From Pinibacter soli (lineage in GTDB: Bacteria; Bacteroidota; Bacteroidia; Chitinophagales; Chitinophagaceae), in assembly GCF_029961145.1 (NCBI RefSeq), contig NZ_JASBRG010000007.1, forward strand, positions 1 through 57,737: 57,737 bases of DNA. Direction: 5' to 3'. A program made the position numbers and the translations under genes. Within the stretch, counting starts at the first letter, position 1. Every line of letters begins with the position of its first letter. Below are positions 52,720 to 57,737 of the stretch, piece after piece. The notes under the pieces are model-generated. The model did not search any database and had not been told where the DNA came from. It saw only the letters and a list, made by a program, of their open reading frames with translations.

Positions 52720-53613
52720 ATGTCGACTACTGTCTATCCAACTGAAACCAAAGCTGCTGCTGGATCTAACATTGATACGGAAAAGCTGAAAGAGGTCGCG
52801 TCGCAGGTTCGCCGCGATATTGTAAGAATGGTACATGGCTGTCAATCGGGCCACCCGGGTGGTTCGTTGGGCTGTACAGATTTCCTGGTAGCACTGTATT
52901 TTAAGATCATGAAGCACGATCCTGCTTTTCATATGGATGCAGTAGGAGAAGATGTTTTCTTTTTGTCAAACGGGCACATTTCTCCGGTGTTCTACAGTGT
53001 ACTTTCACGCTCCGGATATTTTGATGCAAAGGAACTCGCTACTTTCCGAAAACTAGACTCCCGCTTACAAGGTCACCCAACTACACACGAACACCTTCCT
53101 GGTGTAAGAATCGCTTCCGGTTCTTTGGGACAAGGTCTTTCTGTTGCCATTGGTTGTGCACTTGCAAAAAAATTGAATAAAGACAATTCTCTTGTATTCA
53201 CATTACATGGTGATGGTGAATTACAGGAAGGTCAGGTATGGGAAGCAGCAATGTTTGCTCCTCACAATAAAGTTGACAACCTGATCGCAACTGTTGACTA
53301 CAACGGTCAGCAAATTGATGGCCCTACAGAGAAAGTACTTTCATTGGGTAACTTGAAAGCTAAATGGGAAGCATTCGGTTGGGACGTGATTGAAGCTGAA
53401 CATGGTAATGACATGGCAGAAGTTGTTAAAACGCTTGAGTTGGCGAAAAGCCGCACAGGACAAGGCAAGCCAGTTTGCATTTTGCTGAAAACTGCTATGG
53501 GTGCCGGTGTTGATTTTATGATGGGCAGCCACAAATGGCACGGTGTTGCTCCTAACGATGAGCAATTAGCTGCTGCATTGGCGCAATTGCCTGAAACATT
53601 GGGCGATTATTAA
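52720..53613 (+). CDS. Transketolase, N-terminal subunit
   Basis: A 297-residue protein carrying the thiamine-diphosphate-binding half of transketolase. Motifs are VHGCQSGHPGGSLGCTDFLV, SNGHISPVFYS, ASGSLGQGLSVAIGCALAKK and the cofactor site HGDGELQEGQVWEA ... DYNGQQIDG. It works only with the C-terminal subunit encoded 85 bases downstream, moving two-carbon units in the pentose phosphate pathway. Split transketolases are common in Bacteroidota and archaea. The uronate and mannose routes nearby feed the same central metabolism. Confidence 0.95.
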   Translation: MSTTVYPTETKAAAGSNIDTEKLKEVASQVRRDIVRMVHGCQSGHPGGSLGCTDFLVALYFKIMKHDPAFHMDAVGEDVFFLSNGHISPVFYSVLSRSGYFDAKELATFRKLDSRLQGHPTTHEHLPGVRIASGSLGQGLSVAIGCALAKKLNKDNSLVFTLHGDGELQEGQVWEAAMFAPHNKVDNLIATVDYNGQQIDGPTEKVLSLGNLKAKWEAFGWDVIEAEHGNDMAEVVKTLELAKSRTGQGKPVCILLKTAMGAGVDFMMGSHKWHGVAPNDEQLAAALAQLPETLGDY

Positions 53614-53698
53614 CCCTTTATGGGCGAATCGCATTCGTCCCGCCGCCAGGTTCATCATTTTATAATTGGTTTATTCGATAAACCCCAACATCAACACA

Positions 53699-54658
53699 AT
53701 GAAAAAATACACATACACAGATAAAAAAGATACACGCTCTGGTTTTGGAGCAGGATTATTGGAAGCCGGAAAACGTAACCCAAATGTAGTGGCACTTTGT
53801 GCTGACCTCGTAGGGTCTTTGAAAATGGATGCGTTCATTAAAGAATTTCCTGAGCGCTTTCAACAAATAGGTATTGCGGAAGCAAACATGATCGGCATTG
53901 CTGCAGGTATGACAATCGGTGGCAAAGTTCCATTCACAGGCACATTTGCTAATTTCTCTACGGGCCGCGTATATGATCAGATCCGTCAATCTGTTGCTTA
54001 CTCTGATAAAAACGTAAAGATCTGTGCTTCTCACGCCGGGCTTACTTTGGGTGAAGATGGCGCTACGCACCAGATACTTGAAGATATAGGTTTGATGAAA
54101 ATGTTGCCTGGAATGACAGTGATCAATCCTTGCGACTATAACCAGACTAAAGCTGCAACCATTGCTATAGCTGAACATCATGGCCCGGTGTATTTACGCT
54201 TTGGTCGTCCCGTTGTTCCTATCTTCACAGATGCTGATCAAAAATTTGAGATCGGTAAAGCATGGGTTGTGAACGAAGGTGTTGACGTGAGCATTTTCGC
54301 AACAGGTCACCTGGTATGGGAAGCTATCAAAGCTGGTGAAAAATTGGCGGAAATGGGCATCGATGCAGAGATCATCAACATCCACACCATTAAGCCTCTT
54401 GATGAAGAAGCGATTTTGAAATCTGTAGCTAAAACAAGATGCGTGGTAAGTGCGGAAGAGCACAACCGTCTTGGTGGCTTGGGCGACAGCATTGCGCAAG
54501 TATTGATCAAACATGATCCGGTTCCAATGGAATATGTTGCTGTAAACGACAGCTTCGGTGAAAGCGGAACGCCTGATCAGTTGATGAAAAAATATGGACT
54601 TGATGATGAAAACATCATTAAAGCCGTACAAAAAGTATTACAACGCAAAGGCAAATAA
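53699..54658 (+). CDS. Transketolase, C-terminal subunit
   Basis: A 319-residue pyrimidine-binding and C-terminal half of transketolase. ATG 53699 (MKKYTYTDKKDTRSGFGAGL) is preferred over an upstream start at 53666. Motifs: VALCADLVGSLKMDAF, QQIGIAEANMIGIAAGM with the catalytic Glu, GTFANFSTGRVYDQIRQSVA, ASHAGLTLGEDGATHQ, and the C-terminal domain starting KAWVVNEGVDVSIFATGH. It forms the active enzyme with the product of 52720. A strong terminator ends the two-gene unit. Confidence 0.95.
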   Translation: MKKYTYTDKKDTRSGFGAGLLEAGKRNPNVVALCADLVGSLKMDAFIKEFPERFQQIGIAEANMIGIAAGMTIGGKVPFTGTFANFSTGRVYDQIRQSVAYSDKNVKICASHAGLTLGEDGATHQILEDIGLMKMLPGMTVINPCDYNQTKAATIAIAEHHGPVYLRFGRPVVPIFTDADQKFEIGKAWVVNEGVDVSIFATGHLVWEAIKAGEKLAEMGIDAEIINIHTIKPLDEEAILKSVAKTRCVVSAEEHNRLGGLGDSIAQVLIKHDPVPMEYVAVNDSFGESGTPDQLMKKYGLDDENIIKAVQKVLQRKGK

Positions 54659-54663
54659 AATTG

Positions 54664-54696
54664 AAAGGTCCCGCTAAATGGCGGGACCTTTTTTTT
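54664..54696 (+). terminator. Terminator of the transketolase operon
   Basis: Arms AAAGGTCCCGC (54664-54674) and GCGGGACCTTT (54681-54691), loop TAAATG, then a T-run, starting 6 bases after the stop. Confidence 0.92.
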
Positions 54697-54781
54697 ACTT
54701 ATCCATGAGTAGCGATGTTGATCATTCAATTTAAAACTGCAAAAAACATTTAGAAATCAAATTGAATATCACTTCCTAAAC

Positions 54782-55363
54782 TTATTTTGTGATTACTTTT
54801 TTCGCGACCAATTTTCCCATTTCGTCATTCGGATCTGTTTCGTAATAATAAATTGCATTGTTCTTCTTGAAGATTCTTTTTTGCAAATCGCTATCACTTA
54901 TGCTATCACACCCTGTCGGAATTAAAAAAGGTTCAACTATTTGTTTCCAGGTTCCTTTTATAAAAGAATATGTTGTCATTGAATATGTGCATCCGTTCAT
55001 AGGTGCTTGAAATATTGAAATTTCGTCTGCTCCGTCATTATTTAAGTCTCCTTCATTAATTAGACAAATGTTGCAGCAGCCGGCGTTTATTGATTTTAGC
55101 TTGTTTTCAGAAAATTGAATGGCATATTCATCAGCAGTTCCATCTTCTACAGGATTTCCTTTTCCCTCTTTAATTTTTGTTGCAGTTGCAATTTCAGGAT
55201 GTCCATCTCCATTAAAGTCTCCTTGAATTTTTTCTCCAATTGCCGGCAAACTTAATGCCTTCGTTTCAACCGTTTTCTCTTTTTCGACGACAGATTTTTT
55301 ATCTTTCACGACCTGCCCGCATGAAAAAAGTCCGATTGCCAGTATAATTTTTATTCTTCTCAT
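54782..55363 (-). CDS. Lipoprotein with two FG-GAP/VCBS-like Asp motifs
   Basis: A 193-residue protein. A short lipobox leader (MRRIKIILAIGLFSC, Cys15) is followed by a Lys/Glu-rich spacer and then GDFNGDGHPEIATATK (about 48-63) and GDLNNDGADEISIFQ (about 105-119). These Asp-x-Asn-x-Asp-Gly loops, each followed by a beta-strand, are the calcium-binding pattern of VCBS/FG-GAP repeats. Four cysteines (near 95-100 and at ~124 and ~151) could form disulphides. It probably sits in the outer membrane or periplasm. Function is unknown. Its A+T-rich composition matches the TPR gene upstream, 182 bases away on the same strand. Confidence 0.7.
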   Translation of the reverse strand: MRRIKIILAIGLFSCGQVVKDKKSVVEKEKTVETKALSLPAIGEKIQGDFNGDGHPEIATATKIKEGKGNPVEDGTADEYAIQFSENKLKSINAGCCNICLINEGDLNNDGADEISIFQAPMNGCTYSMTTYSFIKGTWKQIVEPFLIPTGCDSISDSDLQKRIFKKNNAIYYYETDPNDEMGKLVAKKVITK

Positions 55364-55435
55364 ATATAATTACTATCCTTTCTTAAAGAGATTTAATGAA
55401 TTTTCTATGTTGCATGAGAGTTCGTTTTTATTGAT

Positions 55436-55477
55436 TTCTTTTTTTGATTCTTTTCAAGAAAAAATCAGAAAAAAGAA
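55436..55477. terminator. A/T-rich palindrome downstream of the TPR gene
   Basis: TTTTTTTGATTCTTTT pairs imperfectly with AAGAAAAAATCAGAAAAAAG around a CAAG loop. Lying 69 bases past the TPR stop on the minus strand, it may act as a weak terminator. Confidence 0.4.
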
Positions 55478-55545
55478 CATCAGCTAGTATAACTTTTATT
55501 AAGTATACTTATCGAGTCTTTTTTAAACGGCGAACATTTTAAAAC

Positions 55546-57318
55546 TTAATTCAAGATCTTTTGAAGAATATCTTTATGTTTTTTTGTATAAAAATATCCG
55601 TCTTTTTCCAATTGCTCAATTCCCTTGTAACCCTGCTTTAATTTAGGTTCGACTTTCTTTGCTTTAGATACTGTTTTATCACTTCCTGCTTTATCATTGA
55701 GTAAATATTGAACAGTAAATAAACCTATAAGCTGGTCAATCTCGGGTTTGTAATTCACTGCTTCTTGAAAATATTTTAAGGAAGCTTGCAGTTGATCGTC
55801 TTCCATGTAACAATATCCAATATTGGAATAAACATCTGCATGTTCCTTTTTTTCTTCCTCGGAATATCTTTTTACAATATCTAAGTAATCATGAAGTGCA
55901 TTTTTATAATCACCAACAATTTGCCTGCTCACACCTCTCTTGTATAATAATAGATGATCTATATTCGGGTTCGCACTTAGACGTAAAGCTTTTGTTGTAT
56001 AAAGAATTGTGTTTTCATAGTCAGTAGAATCAAAGTAAAGAGACGCGAGATATGAATTTGCGTAGTAATCATCTGGTTCTATGTCAAGTGCTTTTAACGC
56101 AAAATCAATCGCTTTTTTCAAATCCTTTTTGTCTTCATATATTATGGCGGTATTAGTATATGCGGCTGAAAGCAAAGGCTTAAGTTCAATAGCTTTGGCA
56201 TACATTTCTAAAGCAAGATCATATTTTTTTTCTTCCCTGTAATAATTCCCCATATTATAGTAATTAATAGGGTTTTTATTATCTACAGATAATGCTTTTT
56301 GAAAATAATATAAAGCACTATCTCTCTTAAGTTCAATATCACCATATATGAGGGCCAAATTACCATACGCACCTGATAGATTGTCCTTTAATTCAATGCA
56401 TTTTTTATACATCGTTATCGCCATGTCTATTTGATTATCGTGCTTATATATGACACCCATATCAAGTAAAATATTGGTATTTGTAGAGTCAATTTCATAA
56501 CCGTGTTTCAGTTCAGTCTTAGCTTTTTCTGTTTGCTTTAATGAGGTATAAATTTGCGATTTCTTGAAATATAAGTCTGCCTTATCCGGGTAATTAACCA
56601 ACGCTTGGTTGATAACTTTTAGAGCCTCATCTTTTTTGTTAAGATTCATCAACGTTTCTGCTTTGTTGTAATAGTAGGAGTAATGTGGACTTTTGGCAAT
56701 AGCCTGATCAAAATACTGAATTGCTTTATTATCATCGCCTGATTCACTGTAACAAGTGGCTAAAAAAAATAAAGCATCACTAACACTGCCACTCTTTTCA
56801 TCTCCTCTTTCAAGGTATTTGTTTAAATAAACAATAGCACTTTCCCATTTTTGCAATTTAAAATAGGAATAGCCAAGGTTATAATAGGTATTGTCATCAG
56901 CCTCTGAACCTTCTAGTAACAGGGCTTTATGAAATAGCGGCAATGATTCTTCGAACTGGTGCAAATCTGAATAACAGTTTGCTTTTGTACGATAAAAATC
57001 GGCCAAATCTTCCGTGCAAAGTTGTAAGGCTTTATCGCAAATAGCAATCGCTTTAAGTGTTTGTTTAGAATTTGCATATATCAAAGCTGTATTATAATAA
57101 GCGGTAGGATTGGTACTGTCCAATTTCAATACTTTGTCATATTCTATCACGGCTAAATCCGGCTGTTTGTTTACCTGATAGTCATATCCCTTGTGCAGGT
57201 AATCAGTTATTAATTGATCATCTGTTTTTTTATGTTTTGGTTGGGCAAAGACAGATTGCGTTATAAAGATTAAAAAGAGGAATGTTATTTTAAATCGAAT
57301 GGTGTTCTTAAGTTTCAT
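55546..57318 (-). CDS. Exported TPR-repeat protein
   Basis: A 590-residue protein consisting almost wholly of tetratricopeptide repeats, about 14-15 copies from residue ~40 on, such as AYYNTALIYANSKQTLKAIAICDKAL, YYNLGYSYFKLQKWESAIVYL and NPINYYNMGNYYREEKKYDLALEMY (shortened here to key runs AYYNTALIYANSK, YNLGYSYFKLQKW, YYNMGNYYREEKK). Start 57318 is chosen because it begins a clear signal peptide (MKLKNTIRF ... FITQSVFAQ). An ATG at 57393 overlaps the stop of the upstream gene as TAATG, so translational coupling with a longer N-terminus is possible. TPR arrays bind partner proteins; no enzyme domain is present. The partner may be the upstream truncated gene's product. Confidence 0.8.
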   Translation of the reverse strand: MKLKNTIRFKITFLFLIFITQSVFAQPKHKKTDDQLITDYLHKGYDYQVNKQPDLAVIEYDKVLKLDSTNPTAYYNTALIYANSKQTLKAIAICDKALQLCTEDLADFYRTKANCYSDLHQFEESLPLFHKALLLEGSEADDNTYYNLGYSYFKLQKWESAIVYLNKYLERGDEKSGSVSDALFFLATCYSESGDDNKAIQYFDQAIAKSPHYSYYYNKAETLMNLNKKDEALKVINQALVNYPDKADLYFKKSQIYTSLKQTEKAKTELKHGYEIDSTNTNILLDMGVIYKHDNQIDMAITMYKKCIELKDNLSGAYGNLALIYGDIELKRDSALYYFQKALSVDNKNPINYYNMGNYYREEKKYDLALEMYAKAIELKPLLSAAYTNTAIIYEDKKDLKKAIDFALKALDIEPDDYYANSYLASLYFDSTDYENTILYTTKALRLSANPNIDHLLLYKRGVSRQIVGDYKNALHDYLDIVKRYSEEEKKEHADVYSNIGYCYMEDDQLQASLKYFQEAVNYKPEIDQLIGLFTVQYLLNDKAGSDKTVSKAKKVEPKLKQGYKGIEQLEKDGYFYTKKHKDILQKILN

Positions 57319-57392
57319 AAAATATTTTGTCTTACTTTTTGTGGAGATTGCTGGCATTTTTAACGGATATAATTTGTATTTCCTTACAATCA

Positions 57393-57737
57393 TTAGTTTT
57401 CCGTAAAATAAGTATAGTCGGTTTTAATCTTCCGTTTTACTCCATCTTTAAAAAAGTAATAAGAACTCAATAAGTTTTGATCATTTAATTGAAAAACACC
57501 AAACAATTTAAAATTGTCTTTGTCGCTTTCCCGCTCTGCATCGGAGTAGTATTTTTCGAATTGTTTTTCTCCTGTTTTTACCAACTTGGATTTTCTGAAT
57601 TGTAACACTTTGCCATCTTGAAAAGAAGTGTACTTGTGTACAAAAGGAAATGTACCTGTTTTGGTACTGTAGTTTATAGTCAAAAGATTGCTGTTCAGAT
57701 ATCGGGTAATACAATTGTTTTCAATTTTCTCTTCTGC
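57393..57737 (-). CDS. Unknown protein, cut by the right edge of the window
   Basis: The frame is open from the stop at 57393 to the last base of the window (114 codons before the stop), so the N-terminus lies outside. Visible sequence is polar, with beta-rich stretches such as HKYTSFQDGKVLQFRKSK and LLSSYYFFKDGVKRKIK, but no motif I recognise. A TTG at 57681-57683 could be misread as a start; the upstream codons argue against this. It directly precedes, and may be coupled to, the TPR gene. Confidence 0.6.
   Translation of the reverse strand, partial: AEEKIENNCITRYLNSNLLTINYSTKTGTFPFVHKYTSFQDGKVLQFRKSKLVKTGEKQFEKYYSDAERESDKDNFKLFGVFQLNDQNLLSSYYFFKDGVKRKIKTDYTYFTEN

Noticed and set aside
1-57737. 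Search for tRNA, rRNA, insertion sequences, integrases and phage genes
   Set aside because: None recognised by reading; short RNAs could still be missed without covariance models.

Overview
The window is chromosomal DNA of a Bacteroidota bacterium, most likely a soil or plant-associated member of the Chitinophagaceae. The signs are a SusC/SusD pair behind a ROK regulator, a type IX secretion (T9SS) type B C-terminal domain next to a PorP/SprF protein, a split transketolase, many Sec-signalled glycan enzymes, -7 promoter boxes of the TAnnTTTG type, and A+T-rich intergenic palindromes. I found no rRNA, tRNA, CRISPR array, insertion sequence, integrase or phage gene. All calls come from reading the sequence; no database search was run.

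Layout. (1) 0.3-7 kb: ROK regulator, SusC-type TonB-dependent transporter, SusD-type lipoprotein, strong terminator. (2) 7-16 kb: thioredoxin-like protein; a leftward two-gene operon encoding two exported caspase-fold (C14) proteins, one with a WD40 propeller; a divergent TPR membrane protein; a small lipoprotein. (3) 16-21 kb: a TonB-dependent outer-membrane protein preceded by a possible small RNA, an unknown membrane-anchored protein, and a CE2/SGNH-type esterase whose stop codon lies inside a perfect palindrome. (4) 21.3-22.3 kb: a graveyard holding an internally deleted sulfatase and a frameshifted SGNH-like fragment. (5) 22.4-29 kb: leftward operon of a giant 11-repeat T9SS adhesin, PorP/SprF and an OmpA-like anchor. 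(6) 29-36 kb: a 1.3 kb gene-poor stretch, malate:quinone oxidoreductase, then uronate isomerase, KduD-like SDR and a hexuronate MFS transporter. (7) 36-46 kb: arginine deiminase-family enzyme, glutaminase-like DUF4965 protein, and an alpha-mannan/N-glycan block (GH92 remnant, EEP hydrolase, GH125, GH92). (8) 46-57.7 kb: universal stress protein, small outer-membrane protein, release factor 3, GT-C-like membrane protein, acyltransferase 3, split transketolase, VCBS-type lipoprotein, TPR protein, and a gene cut by the right edge.

How it fits together. Most of the window serves capture and breakdown of plant or microbial glycans: SusCD uptake, esterase, uronate catabolism, alpha-mannosidases. 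The adhesin-PorP-OmpA operon builds a surface fibre. The least explained protein-coding unit is the exported caspase pair with its divergent TPR membrane neighbour.

The most unusual non-coding signal is a set of dispersed intergenic palindromes. At least two well-supported families exist: a CTGAATAA-word element with a conserved centre, and an ACGCAGAT-bounded element, some copies of which carry a GTGCGACGCAA core. Their words contain TGA/TAA, so each full palindrome can put stop codons in every frame on both strands. No family name is known to me for these elements.
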